NCBI GenBank assembly: GCA_030428385.1
Contig: JAUIDY010000038.1
Span: forward strand, 1-47,045
Direction: 5' to 3'
Origin: Rhodothermia bacterium
Lineage (GTDB): Bacteria; Bacteroidota; Rhodothermia; Rhodothermales; JAAAOL01
DNA length: 47,045 bases
Position numbers and translations under genes: made by a program. Below, piece after piece: positions 34,120 through 43,962 of the stretch. The notes beneath the pieces are model-generated. The model worked only from the letters and a program-made list of their open reading frames with translations, was not told the DNA's origin and did no database searches. The stretch's first letter is position 1; each line of letters opens with the position of its first letter.

Positions 34120-35463
34120 GGCAGCAATGGGCTCGATGCGCGCTGCGCGACGGGCAGGGAGAATGCCTGCCAACAGACTCACGAACAGGGCGGTGCTCAG
34201 AATGGCAACGATGAGCCAGAGCGGGATATGAAAGATTTCGAGGTTGGGGACGCCGTGCTGGTGCAAATACATATTAACACCGAATTGCACGAGGCGGGTA
34301 ATCCCCCATCCGAGGCCAAGACCAAGCACACCACCGACCACACCCAGGATCCCGCTTTCCACCAGAAACAGCCGCTGCAAATCGCGCTCGTCGCCGCCGA
34401 TGGCTTTCATCACGCCGATTTCGCGGGTGCGCTCCATCACGTTCATCATCATCGTGTTGGCAATGCCCACCGTGGCAACAAGCAGGGCGATGAAGCCAAT
34501 CACGCCGAGCGCAAGGTCCATGATCAGAAAGATCCGTTCGGCCTGGGCAAACTGGTCGCGAAAGCTGGTGACAAACAAACCTTGGTCTTCTAACTGTTGC
34601 CGCACACCAGGGAAAGCGTCTGGGTGAGACAGTTGCACGAGGGCCGCCATATATCCTTTTGCATTGCCGTCCCGCATCATCAGGTCCACCGTCGAGAAGA
34701 AAGTGATTTTCTGCATCTGCTGGGCGAAGTCAATCGGTAAGATGACTCGCACCAGCCCTGAAATAGGCTGGTCGTCCTCAGGCAACAGCCCTGCCACCGT
34801 AACCTTGTTGTTGTGATGAATCAAAGGAATGGATGTGAGCCCGGTGGCGATAGCAGGGGCGGCACGAATCAGCCCATTGATGTGGAGCGAAATGGTTTCG
34901 AGCGTGATGGTCTGTCCCACCAGCGTTTCGGGATCTTCATATCCCAGTCGCCGTGCCATCGACGGAGCCATCATCAAGGCGGTGTCGGTAGGCGCGGAGA
35001 AAAAATTACCAGTGACGGGGTGATATGCAGGAATGTCCCCAAACGCCATGGGAATGGCGATAACCTGCACGGGCAGGCTTTTGCCCGAGGCTTTGAGCTT
35101 GGCTGGGAAAATCACCTCCGGATATGCTGCGAGTACACCATCGATATTCGCAAAGGTCGCGATCAGGCTGTCGGTGAGGGGCACCGAAGGGCGATCGTCG
35201 TTTTCGCTTTCGAGATCGGGAGACGCCGTTGCAAAATCGCTGAAGCGGCCAAAAATGGAGGGGGATGACGTAATGCGAAGAGAATTGTACAATTCGTACG
35301 AGTTAAACTCGCGCTCGGCATTAAATTGTACCCCGGCGCCGTACGACATCAGTGAGAGCAACGCCGCCACGCCGATCATCACACCGATGAGTGTCAGCAG
35401 GCTCCGCGTACGGTTGCGCCGCAGGTTGTCGAGGGCAAGCTGAATCAGGTCGGCGAAGCGCAT
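34105..35463 (-). CDS. MacB/FtsX-type ABC transporter permease
   Basis: A 452-aa protein. The first membrane helix (TRSLLTLIGVMIGVAALLSLMSYGAG) is followed by a periplasmic MacB-PCD-like domain of about 260 residues. The FtsX domain with three helices comes after it (LALGVIGFIALLVATVGIANTMMMNVMERTREIGVMKAIGG, LGVVGGVLGLGLGWGI and LIVAILSTALFVSLLAGILPARRAARIEPIAALRS). Such mechanotransmission transporters move lipoproteins, peptides or antibiotics across the periplasm rather than across the inner membrane. It follows the ATPase gene by 11 bp. No membrane-fusion (MacA) gene is present, so the partner is elsewhere or absent. Confidence 0.92.
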   Translation of the reverse strand: MRFADLIQLALDNLRRNRTRSLLTLIGVMIGVAALLSLMSYGAGVQFNAEREFNSYELYNSLRITSSPSIFGRFSDFATASPDLESENDDRPSVPLTDSLIATFANIDGVLAAYPEVIFPAKLKASGKSLPVQVIAIPMAFGDIPAYHPVTGNFFSAPTDTALMMAPSMARRLGYEDPETLVGQTITLETISLHINGLIRAAPAIATGLTSIPLIHHNNKVTVAGLLPEDDQPISGLVRVILPIDFAQQMQKITFFSTVDLMMRDGNAKGYMAALVQLSHPDAFPGVRQQLEDQGLFVTSFRDQFAQAERIFLIMDLALGVIGFIALLVATVGIANTMMMNVMERTREIGVMKAIGGDERDLQRLFLVESGILGVVGGVLGLGLGWGITRLVQFGVNMYLHQHGVPNLEIFHIPLWLIVAILSTALFVSLLAGILPARRAARIEPIAALRSA

Positions 35464-35474
35464 GGCAGTTTGGG

Positions 35475-36161
35475 CTAGCGAGACGAGTCGACGAACGTGC
35501 CGTCGTGGAGTTCGAGGATGCGGTCGGCGAACGCCGCTACTTCTTCCGGGTGGTGGGTGACGACGATGACGGTGCGGCCCTGGTTGCGGTGGATACTATC
35601 CAGCAGCCGGATAATCTGGCTTCCGGTGGTCGAGTCGAGGTTGCCCGTGGGTTCGTCGGCCAAAAGCAGCGGCGGGTCGGACACAAGCGCCCGGGCGATA
35701 GCGACGCGTTGTTGCTCGCCACCAGAAAGCTCGGTGGGGCGGTGATCCATGCGCTCACGGAGGCCGACACGCGTGAGGCTATCGATGGCCTGCGTTTTGC
35801 GTATATCGGAGGCCGTGCCCGCCAGTACCAGCGGTAGCGCCACGTTTTCGAGCGCCGTCATGCTGGGGATCAGGTTAAACTGCTGGAAGATCATGCCCAC
35901 CATCTCCCGGCGGAAGCGGGCCTGCTGCCTCGGATGCAGCGTTCCCAATGTCCAGGTGCCTACCTGAAGCTGTCCTTCCGTAGGTTGGTCGAGCGCGGCA
36001 AGCAGGTGTAGCAGTGTCGATTTGCCCGAGCCGCTGCGCCCGACGATGGCCACAAATTCACCCTCGTCAATCGTGAGGGATACCTGTCGCAGCGCGGCAA
36101 CACGGGTGGCTCCCATCGCATAGGTGCGGGAAATGTTGGCTAAGCGGATAAAGGGCTCCAT
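35475..36161 (-). CDS. MacB/LolD-type ABC transporter ATP-binding protein
   Basis: A 228-aa ATPase: Walker A VGRSGSGKSTLL, signature LSGGEQQRVAIARAL, Walker B LLLADEPTGNLD and switch VTHHPEE. The layout is that of the MacB/LolD subgroup, which pairs with FtsX-type permeases such as the one encoded 11 bp downstream. It energises that transporter from the cytosolic face. ATG at 36161 starts at MEPFIRLANISRTY; ATG at 36188 would add nine residues. The 284-bp gap to the next gene on the other strand holds a 33-bp hairpin at 36291-36323. Confidence 0.93.
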   Translation of the reverse strand: MEPFIRLANISRTYAMGATRVAALRQVSLTIDEGEFVAIVGRSGSGKSTLLHLLAALDQPTEGQLQVGTWTLGTLHPRQQARFRREMVGMIFQQFNLIPSMTALENVALPLVLAGTASDIRKTQAIDSLTRVGLRERMDHRPTELSGGEQQRVAIARALVSDPPLLLADEPTGNLDSTTGSQIIRLLDSIHRNQGRTVIVVTHHPEEVAAFADRILELHDGTFVDSSR

Positions 36162-36290
36162 CTTCTGGGAGACCGGATGTATGGACATGGTGGAGTGCTC
36201 GTGCATGAACCAGGCAGCCGAGGACAGGACCAGCGAAAACAAAAGGCCGTGCGCTTCAACCGGAGCCATACCGCCATGTTGCGAGGTGCT

Positions 36291-36323
36291 GTGAGGGTGA
36301 CGGCGAATTCCCCGTCATCTCAC
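36291..36323. repeat. Hairpin in the divergent intergenic region
   Basis: GTGAGGGTGACGG (36291-36303) pairs with CCGTCATCTCAC (36312-36323) with one mismatched or bulged position; the loop is CGAATTCC. It lies between the ABC ATPase gene and the divergent T9SS cargo gene. There is no T run on either side, so it may be an operator or RNA structure rather than a terminator. Confidence 0.45.
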
Positions 36324-36445
36324 GTTGGACATTTGCTCACGGCGGGTTCAGATATTGTCCGCTTTTTCCAGATAAGTGGATTTGTAGCATGTAAGAAAAG
36401 GGCTTTGACAAACATTCCCCACCTGAAAGGGGGAGAGGTGATATC

Positions 36446-37933
36446 ATGAAAAGCACACATGCGGAAGGCCACCGTCTCTTTAAGCGGGCGATGCTGTTGT
36501 TTGGGTTGATTATCCTGCTGTATAGCTTCCTTTTTCTGTATGAAGTGTATGGAAACGTACCAGCGGAATCAGGAGGAGAAGTCTGTTCTGTAGACATGAC
36601 CCTCCTTGCAAAATATGAGTACGAAGCGGGAGAGGGGTTTGTGTTCGAAAAGGGAGCCTACCCCGATGCGATTACCATTTTCAACGTCCAGCATAAGCCC
36701 GGAGAGGAAGATGAGCCCATCGCGGCCGACTTTACATCTACTCAACCCGTAAGTAGCCTATTTGTCAAGGCAGGGCCAGAAATTAAGATGGTCGATTATG
36801 TCCCTGCTGTCATACAGGGAATGTTCACAAATGATGGTTTGCAAGGCAAAGCCATTTCCTTTGTGGCATTCTGCCAGGCAGCGACCCCTGAAACAGCGGA
36901 CTTGGAGATTGACCTACAGGTAAGTCCCGAAACTCCAGACCTTGGAGAAGTGGTTACGGTTACGCTTCAACTGTTCAACAACCCATTCAATGGCGGTGCT
37001 TTTGGGGATCCCTATGTTGGAGATCCTTGGCAAAATCCTACCTCGGGACGCTTAGTCGACGTGAAGGTCTATCTACCGCCCGAGTTCGTTTATGTAGCGG
37101 GTAGTGCCACCGGAGGCGACGCGCAGCAGGGCACCGATGCCGAGGTCATGTTCACAGTAAATGAACTCGGAGTAGGAGTGAGTCGCACCCTCACGTTACA
37201 GGCCCAGACCGTTGCGCCAGTCCCATGCTTGGCCGATGTCATGACTGAAGTTTTTGCGTCCCTTACTTTCGATCCGGATGCCTGCCCGTGCAACATCGAG
37301 CCGACGGGACCCCATGAAGATGACGAAGCCATGGCGGAGGTTGTTTTACTGCCGGTCGAACTGATTGCCTTTAAAGCTATTGCTGATGGCGAGCGTATCG
37401 TACTGACCTGGAGAACAGCCGCTGAAACCAACAATGCAGGCTTTGAGGTATGGCACACACCGCCCGGGGCGAAGCAAACAGTGATTGCCTTTTTGGAGGG
37501 GCATGGTACAACAAATCAGGTACATGAATATCGATTGGTGCTGGATACTCAAACGCCAGGAGTTCACCGATTTCAGTTAAAGCAGGTTGACTTCAACGGA
37601 ATGTTTGCCTTTGGCCCCGTGGTAGAAGTGCGGGTAAAGGCCGAGGAGGCGATTTCCCTTTCAGAGGCGTATCCGAACCCCTGTAATCCAAAGACCCACT
37701 TCACGCTGACCGTGGCGCATGCACAGCCTATGCGAGTTGAGGTTTTCGATATGCTGGGACGTCGCATCGCTACACTTTATGATGGCTGGCTGGAAGCAGA
37801 GACGCGGCATTTGTTTACTTTCGAGGTGGAGAACGTGCCCAGTGGTTTGTATGTCTATCGGGCCACAGGTGAACATGGAGCAGCCGAACAATCCTTCCTT
37901 GTTGTTCAACGCGGAAGCTGCGATCCGCTGTAA
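36446..37933 (+). CDS. Large exported protein with DUF11-like domain and T9SS sorting signal
   Basis: A 495-aa protein. The N-terminus has a hydrophobic segment at about 13-33 (RAMLLFGLIILLYSFLFLYEVYG), acting as an uncleaved or late-cleaved signal. About 150-265 resemble a DUF11/conserved-repeat domain (DLEIDLQVSPETPDLGEVVTVTLQLFNN). Residues about 305-395 form an FN3-like unit (VELIAFKAIADGERIVLTWRTAAETNNAGFEVW), the typical segment before a T9SS signal in these bacteria. The end has SEAYPNPCNPKTHF...PSGLYVYRATGE, the T9SS type A sorting domain. It would be secreted or surface-attached. The ribosome site GGGGGAGAGGTG lies 6-7 bases before the ATG. Its stop lies in the loop of a hairpin shared with the convergent gene. 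Confidence 0.8.
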   Translation: MKSTHAEGHRLFKRAMLLFGLIILLYSFLFLYEVYGNVPAESGGEVCSVDMTLLAKYEYEAGEGFVFEKGAYPDAITIFNVQHKPGEEDEPIAADFTSTQPVSSLFVKAGPEIKMVDYVPAVIQGMFTNDGLQGKAISFVAFCQAATPETADLEIDLQVSPETPDLGEVVTVTLQLFNNPFNGGAFGDPYVGDPWQNPTSGRLVDVKVYLPPEFVYVAGSATGGDAQQGTDAEVMFTVNELGVGVSRTLTLQAQTVAPVPCLADVMTEVFASLTFDPDACPCNIEPTGPHEDDEAMAEVVLLPVELIAFKAIADGERIVLTWRTAAETNNAGFEVWHTPPGAKQTVIAFLEGHGTTNQVHEYRLVLDTQTPGVHRFQLKQVDFNGMFAFGPVVEVRVKAEEAISLSEAYPNPCNPKTHFTLTVAHAQPMRVEVFDMLGRRIATLYDGWLEAETRHLFTFEVENVPSGLYVYRATGEHGAAEQSFLVVQRGSCDPL

Positions 37934-37946
37934 ACTAGCGGATCGC
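37920..37946. terminator. Hairpin holding both convergent stop codons
   Basis: GCGATCCGCT (37920-37929) and AGCGGATCGC (37937-37946) form a perfect 10-bp stem with loop GTAAACT. The TAA of the plus-strand gene (37931-37933) is in the loop, and the TAG of the minus-strand gene (37935-37937) begins there. It could end or stabilise both transcripts. No T run follows on either strand, so it is not a classic intrinsic terminator. Confidence 0.6.
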
Positions 37947-38561
37947 TCCTGGGCCTTCATAAGACATAATTTCTTCCACCCACACCAACTCGCAGGCTCC
38001 ACCGCCGGTGTCGTTGCGCGTGGTGGAGGTGGTCCAGCGCCAGCCGTCGGAGGCACGCACATTTACGAGGTAGCCCCGGAACTGCACGAGTTCACCCGAG
38101 CGCACCTTCAGGAGGTCTTCCCGCACGTCGTCGTTGGCAGGGATCATGTGCATGTTGGCGCTGTTGCGCTCGATGGCGCTGCGCGCGATGGGGAGTCCTC
38201 CTTTTGCTTTCCAGAGGTAGAAGCGGACCTTTTGCGAGATGTCAAGCCGGTCGATAACGGCCTGATCGGACATCGGCCCCCAGCCCAGCGCGAGGTCGAT
38301 GGGTGAGAGGTCGGCCTCCCGTTTGCCCCGATAGCGCTTGGTACTTAGTACCCGCGCCTCCACCTCAAACCGCGCCACAGGCGTAATCACAAAGTCATCT
38401 TGACGCAGCAGCGGCACGTCGCCTGGCGGTTGTTGCACCGGCGCTGATGCCACCAGCACGCCCGGTGGATATTCCACCTCTGAGCGGCATCCTGGAAACA
38501 GGCTCGCGATGAGCAAAACCAACAGGACAGATCTTCTCGACAAAGCCGTATCTGGTCTCAT
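37935..38561 (-). CDS. Conserved lipoprotein of unknown function
   Basis: A 208-aa protein with a lipoprotein signal (SVLLVLLIASLFPGC, Cys25). The body holds motifs that look strongly constrained: FEVEARVLSTKRY, ADLSPIDLALGWGPMSD, RSAIERNSANMHMIPAND, VQFRGYLVNVRASDGWRWTTSTTRNDTGGGACELVWVEEI. I recall similar stand-alone lipoproteins or membrane proteins in Proteobacteria, which would make transfer possible, but cannot check it. Function is unknown; the RGYLV...GWRW region suggests a small beta-barrel. It is convergent with the T9SS cargo gene with one base between the stops, and divergent from metH across 220 bp. Confidence 0.7.
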   Translation of the reverse strand: MRPDTALSRRSVLLVLLIASLFPGCRSEVEYPPGVLVASAPVQQPPGDVPLLRQDDFVITPVARFEVEARVLSTKRYRGKREADLSPIDLALGWGPMSDQAVIDRLDISQKVRFYLWKAKGGLPIARSAIERNSANMHMIPANDDVREDLLKVRSGELVQFRGYLVNVRASDGWRWTTSTTRNDTGGGACELVWVEEIMSYEGPGAIR

Positions 38562-38781
38562 GACTTAAACGAAGGAACGAGGAATCAAAACAAATAAGGG
38601 AAAGAAAACTTCGACACGGGTTCCTTACTTCGGGTGGTCACTTTCCAGACACCTACCCCAAAGAGCACCCAAACGTCCTGGCTGCTTCACATGAACCGTT
38701 TGTTAATCGCGACGTTTGGAGAGGAATGTTTGTATTTTCGGGTGTTGGTCTACTTTGTTTAATCCCTCCCGGGTAGTTCCT

Positions 38782-41700
38782 ATGTCCACCACGTTTTTGG
38801 TACTCCACAACCTGCTGCAACAACGCATCCTTGTGCTCGATGGCGCGATGGGGACGATGATTCAGCGCTATGGGTTGATGGAGGAAGACTACCGGGGCAC
38901 TCGGTTCGCCGATTACCATTTGGACCTCAAGGGAAACAACGATCTGTTGGTTCTGACCAAACCCGACGTGATCCGTGAGATCCACGCGGCCTTTTTGGAT
39001 GCGGGGGCCGACATCATCGAGACGAACACCTTTAACGCCAACGCGATCTCGCAGCGCGACTACGAGATGCAGGATCTGGCGTACGAAATGAACGTTGCTG
39101 CCGCTGCCTTGGCCCGAGAGGTGGCGGATCGCTATACTGCCCTCACCCCCGACAAGCCCCGTTTTGTGGCGGGCGCGATGGGTCCATTAAACCGCTCGCT
39201 TTCGCTGTCGCCCGACGTAAACGACCCCGGTTTTCGCGCTATCACGTTTGAAGAAGCCCGCGATGCCTACGCCGAAGAAGCCCGCGGTCTCATTGACGGT
39301 GGCGTTGACATCCTGCTCGTTGAGACGATTTTTGACACGCTCAACGCCAAGGCAGCGCTCGTGGCGATTCAAGAACTGTTTGAAGAAATTGGCCGTGCCC
39401 TCCCGGTGATGATTTCTGGTACCGTGGTGGATCTCAGCGGACGGACCCTTTCAGGGCAGACCCCGGCGGCGTTCTGGACGAGTGTGATGCACATGCCTCA
39501 CTTGCTGGCGGTAGGGCTGAACTGTGCGCTGGGCTCGAAACAGATGCGCCCTTTTATTGAGGAGTTAGCCGAAGTGGCGACGGTGCCCGTCAGTCTGTAT
39601 CCCAACGCCGGGCTCCCGAACGAAATGGGCGGCTACGACGAAGATCCCGGGTTTATGGCGGCACAGACGGAAGCGTATGCCACGGAGGGCTGGCTCAATT
39701 TGGTGGGGGGATGTTGTGGCACCACGCCTGATCACATCCGCGCCATCGCTGAGGCAGCGGCACGATTTGCGCCGCGTCCGGTGCCATCGCACGACAAACG
39801 GTTACAGCTTTCCGGGCTGGAGCCACTGGTGTTCCGCGACGACCTCAACTTCGTCAACATAGGAGAACGGACCAACGTGACGGGCTCGCGTAAATTTGCG
39901 CGGCTCATCATGGAGAACAACTACGAGGAAGCGCTGAGTGTAGCCCGTGAGCAGGTGGAAAATGGCGCGCAACTCATCGACGTCAACATGGACGAGGGTA
40001 TGCTCGATTCCGAGGCGGCGATGACGAAATTCCTCAACCTGATCGCTGCTGAGCCTGACATCGCCCGTGTGCCGCTGGTGCTCGATTCGTCGAAATGGAG
40101 TGTGATTGAGGCGGGGTTAAAATGCGCCCAAGGCAAATCCATCGTCAACTCGATCTCGATGAAAGAGGGCGAGGCGGTTTTTAAAGAACAGGCCCGCATC
40201 GCCCGAAAGTATGGTGCGGCGATTATCGTCATGGCGTTCGACGAAAAAGGGCAGGCCGACACCTACGAGCGGCGCATCGAGATCTGCAAACGCGCCTATC
40301 GCATCCTGACGGAAGACCTGGGCTTTCCACCCGAAGACATCATCTTCGACCCCAACATCTTCGCCATCGCAACGGGTATCGATGAACACCGCCGTTATGC
40401 CATCGACTTCATCGAGGCGACACGCTGGATCAAGGGAAACCTGCCGGGCGCGCGGGTGTCGGGCGGTGTGTCAAACATCTCGTTTTCGTTTCGGGGCAAT
40501 AACAAGGTGCGGGAGGCGATGCACACGGCGTTCCTTTTCCACGCTATTCGTGCCGGAATGGACATGGGTATTGTCAACGCCGGGCAGATCGAAGTTTATG
40601 AAGAGATCGACCCCGACCTGCTCGAATGCATCGAAGACGTGTTGTTCGACCGCCGGGAGAATGCCACCGAGCGGCTCGTCGACCTGGCCGAAGAGATTCA
40701 AGCACAAGGCACCGAGATTGCCGAGGCCAAACGCGACGCCTGGCGCGAGGCCTCCGTCGAAGAACGGTTGTCGCATGCGCTGGTTAAGGGCATCGTTGAA
40801 TATGTGGTGGAAGACACCGAAGAAGCGCGGCAACAGTACCCAAGTCCGCTGGAAGTGATCGAAGGGCCGCTGATGGCGGGGATGAACATCGTGGGCGACC
40901 TTTTTGGGCAGGGCAAGATGTTTCTTCCACAGGTGGTAAAGAGCGCCCGTGTGATGAAAAAAGCCGTCGCCCATCTCATTCCGTTCATCGAAGCCGAACA
41001 GGACGAAAGCGAAGCCCTCGCCAAGCCAAAAATTTTGATGGCAACGGTGAAAGGAGACGTACACGACATCGGCAAAAACATCGTCGGTGTGGTGCTTCAA
41101 TGCAATGGCTACGACGTGGTGGACCTCGGCGTCATGGTGCCGTCCAACAAAATCCTCGAAGCCGCCCGTGAGCACGGCGTGGATGTGATTGGTCTGAGTG
41201 GGCTCATCACCCCGAGCCTCGATGAAATGGTGCACGTGGCCCGCGAACTCGAACGCGAAGGGTTTAACCTGCCGCTGCTTATTGGTGGAGCGACGACTTC
41301 AGAGGTGCATACCGCCGTCAAGATTGAGCCAAACTACAGTCAACCTGTGGTACATGTGCTGGATGCATCGCGGTCGGTAGGCGTGGTGGGCAAGTTGCTT
41401 TCGAACGAACACCGGCCCGCGTTTATACAACAGGTACGCGATCAATACACCACCGTGCGAAAACGGTATGCCGCCCGCACGCGCCGGACAACCTATCTGC
41501 CCCTTGAAGCGGCCCGTGCGAACCGTTTTTCGTGCGAATGGGACGCGGTGCCCATCACCACCCCGAACCAATTGGGCGTCTACGCCCTGCGGAACTACCC
41601 GCTCACAGAGTTGCGTCCCTACATCGACTGGTCGCCGTTTTTTATCGCGTGGGAACTGCGTGGCAAATATCCGCGCATCTTTGACGATGAGTTTGTTGGA

Positions 41701-42492
41701 GAAGAAGCGAAAAAGCTGTTTGACGACGCAAACCGTCTGCTCGACAAGATTATCGCCGAAGGCTCACTAGAGGCGAACGGTGTATACGGACTTTTCCCTG
41801 CCAACAGCGTAGGCGACGATCTGCAACTGTACACCGACGACACCCGGCAGACTGTTTTGATGCGGTTGCACCATCTGCGGCAGCAAGGCGAAAAGACTCC
41901 CGGCAACCCCAATCGCGCGCTCTCTGACTACATCGCGCCGAAAGAAACAGGCGTGGCGGACTACACGGGGGGCTTTGCCGTATCGGTCCATGGCGTCGCC
42001 AACCTCGCGGCGCAATATGAGGCTGACTTCGACGACTATAATGCTATCTTGGTGAAGGCCATCGGCGATCGACTGGCCGAGGCGTTTGCGGAGCGGCTGC
42101 ACGAGCGGGTGCGCCAGGAATTCTGGGGCTATGCGCCCGATGAAGCCCTTACCAACGATGATCTGATTTCAGAGCACTACCGTGGCATTCGTCCGGCCCC
42201 TGGTTACCCAGCCTGCCCTGACCACACCGAAAAGCGCCGGATGTGGGACTTGCTGGATGTGGAAGTGAACACCGGGGCGATTCTTACCGAGCACCTCGCC
42301 ATGTATCCGGCAGCGGCGGTCTGTGGATTCTACTTCGCCCACCCGGAGGCCAAGTACTTCAACGTAGGACAGATCAGCCGCGATCAGGTGATGGACTATG
42401 CGGCGCGTACGGGCATGTCGCTCGAAGAAGTGGAACGGTGGTTGGCTTCGCGCCTCAACTACGAGCCGGAGGCGGTTCAGGCCGCGGCGTAA
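38782..42492 (+). CDS. metH: Cobalamin-dependent methionine synthase, full length
   Basis: A 1236-aa protein with all four modules. The homocysteine domain (1-330) has DGAMGTMIQ, Cys in LNCALGS (about 246) and the Cys pair [10 protein letters not shown] (about 310) for zinc. The folate domain (about 355-620) has [20 protein letters not shown]. The cobalamin cap and binding domain have [15 protein letters not shown] (about 757-771), whose His is the lower cobalt ligand. The C-terminal activation domain has [18 protein letters not shown] for S-adenosylmethionine. It makes methionine from homocysteine and methyl-tetrahydrofolate. The frame opens at 38716; ATG at 38782 starts right before the conserved part. 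I see no SAM or cobalamin riboswitch in the 220-bp leader. Confidence 0.97.
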   Translation: MSTTFLVLHNLLQQRILVLDGAMGTMIQRYGLMEEDYRGTRFADYHLDLKGNNDLLVLTKPDVIREIHAAFLDAGADIIETNTFNANAISQRDYEMQDLAYEMNVAAAALAREVADRYTALTPDKPRFVAGAMGPLNRSLSLSPDVNDPGFRAITFEEARDAYAEEARGLIDGGVDILLVETIFDTLNAKAALVAIQELFEEIGRALPVMISGTVVDLSGRTLSGQTPAAFWTSVMHMPHLLAVGLNCALGSKQMRPFIEELAEVATVPVSLYPNAGLPNEMGGYDEDPGFMAAQTEAYATEGWLNLVGGCCGTTPDHIRAIAEAAARFAPRPVPSHDKRLQLSGLEPLVFRDDLNFVNIGERTNVTGSRKFARLIMENNYEEALSVAREQVENGAQLIDVNMDEGMLDSEAAMTKFLNLIAAEPDIARVPLVLDSSKWSVIEAGLKCAQGKSIVNSISMKEGEAVFKEQARIARKYGAAIIVMAFDEKGQADTYERRIEICKRAYRILTEDLGFPPEDIIFDPNIFAIATGIDEHRRYAIDFIEATRWIKGNLPGARVSGGVSNISFSFRGNNKVREAMHTAFLFHAIRAGMDMGIVNAGQIEVYEEIDPDLLECIEDVLFDRRENATERLVDLAEEIQAQGTEIAEAKRDAWREASVEERLSHALVKGIVEYVVEDTEEARQQYPSPLEVIEGPLMAGMNIVGDLFGQGKMFLPQVVKSARVMKKAVAHLIPFIEAEQDESEALAKPKILMATVKGDVHDIGKNIVGVVLQCNGYDVVDLGVMVPSNKILEAAREHGVDVIGLSGLITPSLDEMVHVARELEREGFNLPLLIGGATTSEVHTAVKIEPNYSQPVVHVLDASRSVGVVGKLLSNEHRPAFIQQVRDQYTTVRKRYAARTRRTTYLPLEAARANRFSCEWDAVPITTPNQLGVYALRNYPLTELRPYIDWSPFFIAWELRGKYPRIFDDEFVGEEAKKLFDDANRLLDKIIAEGSLEANGVYGLFPANSVGDDLQLYTDDTRQTVLMRLHHLRQQGEKTPGNPNRALSDYIAPKETGVADYTGGFAVSVHGVANLAAQYEADFDDYNAILVKAIGDRLAEAFAERLHERVRQEFWGYAPDEALTNDDLISEHYRGIRPAPGYPACPDHTEKRRMWDLLDVEVNTGAILTEHLAMYPAAAVCGFYFAHPEAKYFNVGQISRDQVMDYAARTGMSLEEVERWLASRLNYEPEAVQAAA

Positions 42493-42805
42493 TAAAAAAG
42501 GAGCCCGTCACTCCCACCCAAGTGACAGGCTCCCGAGGAGATGCTACACCACACACCACTTTTGGAGGTTTGTGTGGGCGCGCTTTTATTGTCGCGCTTT
42601 GATAAATAGACGTTTAGCCCCTCCAATAGTTACACCTCCTTTGAAAATATTTTTGCTGCAGCCGCGGTTTATTATCGAAAACAGGAGGTGAGGGGAGGCG
42701 TTAGTAGCTTGATCAAGAATGACGCGTCGAAGAGGGCGCACGGCGTTCGCCTTTCCCCTCATCGATGTGGTGTTTAATAGATGCCCTGATTCAACAATCT
42801 TTCCC
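42493..42805. other. 313-bp gap after metH: terminator and inverted repeat, no clear gene
   Basis: It holds a strong hairpin (42509-42545) whose T run faces the minus strand, and an 8-bp inverted repeat CACCTCCT (42632-42639) / AGGAGGTG (42682-42689). On the minus strand AAAGGAGGTG is a near-perfect ribosome site followed by a 14-codon frame without a normal start codon. A plus-strand frame from 42719 is the upstream extension of the aminotransferase and looks noncoding. Confidence 0.45.
42502..42545 (-). terminator. Intrinsic terminator facing the minus strand, just after metH
   Basis: GGAGCC-C-GTCACT pairs with AGTGAC-A-GGCTCC: 12 bp with one internal mismatch and a loop CCCACCCA. Read on the minus strand the stem is followed by TTTTTTATT. 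In the metH direction there is no T run after it. It may still end metH mRNA as a stem only, but its orientation fits a minus-strand transcript coming from 42550-42720. Confidence 0.65.
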
Positions 42806-43960
42806 ATGACCCTCGATCACCTGCGCACCTTCTTTCCACATACGGAACACACCGTGTACCTCAACCATGCCGCGACGGGACCACTCAGTGCCCGTGTTGT
42901 TGAGGCGATGCAGCGTTTCATCGCAGAACGCCACGGCGAAAACATCGAAAATTACGCGGCGGTGATGCCGATTCTGGAGGAGAGCCGGGCACATTTTGCG
43001 CAAATCATCGGGACGACTCCTGATCGGGTGTCCCATGCACCAAACACCTCGTACGCGCTCAACGTGCTGGCAGAGGGACTCGACTGGCAGCCGGGCGACC
43101 GCATCGCGATTCCTGCCTGTGAGTTCCCCGCCAACGTTTATCCGTTCATGAACCAGGTCCGCAAGGGTGTAGCGGTGGATTTTATTCCACACCACGACGG
43201 GGTTGTCACAATGGCAGACATTGAAGCAACGCTGACGCCCCAGACGCGGCTTCTTACGATCAGTTGGGTGCAGTTTCTTTCTGGCTTTCGCGCCGACCTG
43301 GAGGCCATCGGACGGCTGTGCAAGGAGCGCGGCATCTTTTTTTGCGTAGATGCTATACAGGGTGTGGGCGCATTAAGGCTGGATGTGGAGGCGTGGGGCA
43401 TCGACTTTTTGGCGACAGGGGGGCACAAATGGCTGATGGGGCCACAAGGCACAGGTTTCCTATATCTTACAGAAGCGATGCAGGACGAACTCACACCCAT
43501 AGCAGGCTGGCTGCATGGCCCCATCGACTGGGAGCATTTCTTTAACTATGAACTGGCGTTTCATCCTGATGCGCGGCGCTATATGTTGGGCACACCGAAT
43601 AGCATCGGATTCGTCGGGATGCAAGCCGCACTCGGGTTATACTTGGAAGCGGAACCCGCTTGGTGCGAGGCGCAGGTGCACGGACGTTCACAGGATCTTG
43701 CTGCCCGATTGGATGGACTTGGCTTCCGACGCTATGGTTCAGACGACCCCGCCTACGCATCAGGCATTGTTACGATTTATCATCCCGCTCCTGAAGAAGC
43801 CTGCGCCTATCTCAAGACGAACGGAATTGTGGCCTCCGTACGCAATCGTTTACTCCGGTTTGCCGCTACTTACTACAATAGCCCCGATGAAATGGCACAG
43901 ACAGCGGATGTGTTGTCAGCGTTTGAAAAAAACATCTTTGCTACCGGAAGTGCGGCCTGA
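42806..43960 (+). CDS. PLP-dependent class V aminotransferase (cysteine desulfurase-like/epimerase-like)
   Basis: A 384-aa fold-type I enzyme. VYLNHAATGPLSARVVEAM opens the class V domain, HAPNTSYALNVLAEGL binds the cofactor phosphate, and FCVDAIQGVGALRLDVE gives the Asp-x-x-Gln facing the pyridine ring. FLATGGHKWLMGPQGTGFLYL carries the PLP lysine (HKW). No catalytic Cys loop typical of cysteine desulfurases is evident, so it may be an isopenicillin-N epimerase-like, kynureninase-like or selenocysteine-lyase-like member; substrate unknown. ATG at 42806 is supported by the domain start. It precedes the pseudouridine synthase gene by 2 bp, forming a likely operon. Confidence 0.85.
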   Translation: MTLDHLRTFFPHTEHTVYLNHAATGPLSARVVEAMQRFIAERHGENIENYAAVMPILEESRAHFAQIIGTTPDRVSHAPNTSYALNVLAEGLDWQPGDRIAIPACEFPANVYPFMNQVRKGVAVDFIPHHDGVVTMADIEATLTPQTRLLTISWVQFLSGFRADLEAIGRLCKERGIFFCVDAIQGVGALRLDVEAWGIDFLATGGHKWLMGPQGTGFLYLTEAMQDELTPIAGWLHGPIDWEHFFNYELAFHPDARRYMLGTPNSIGFVGMQAALGLYLEAEPAWCEAQVHGRSQDLAARLDGLGFRRYGSDDPAYASGIVTIYHPAPEEACAYLKTNGIVASVRNRLLRFAATYYNSPDEMAQTADVLSAFEKNIFATGSAA

Positions 43961-43962
43961 TT

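Noticed and set aside
38562-38781. SAM or cobalamin riboswitch before metH
   Set aside because: I looked for SAM-I-type cores and the cobalamin box in the leader and saw neither.
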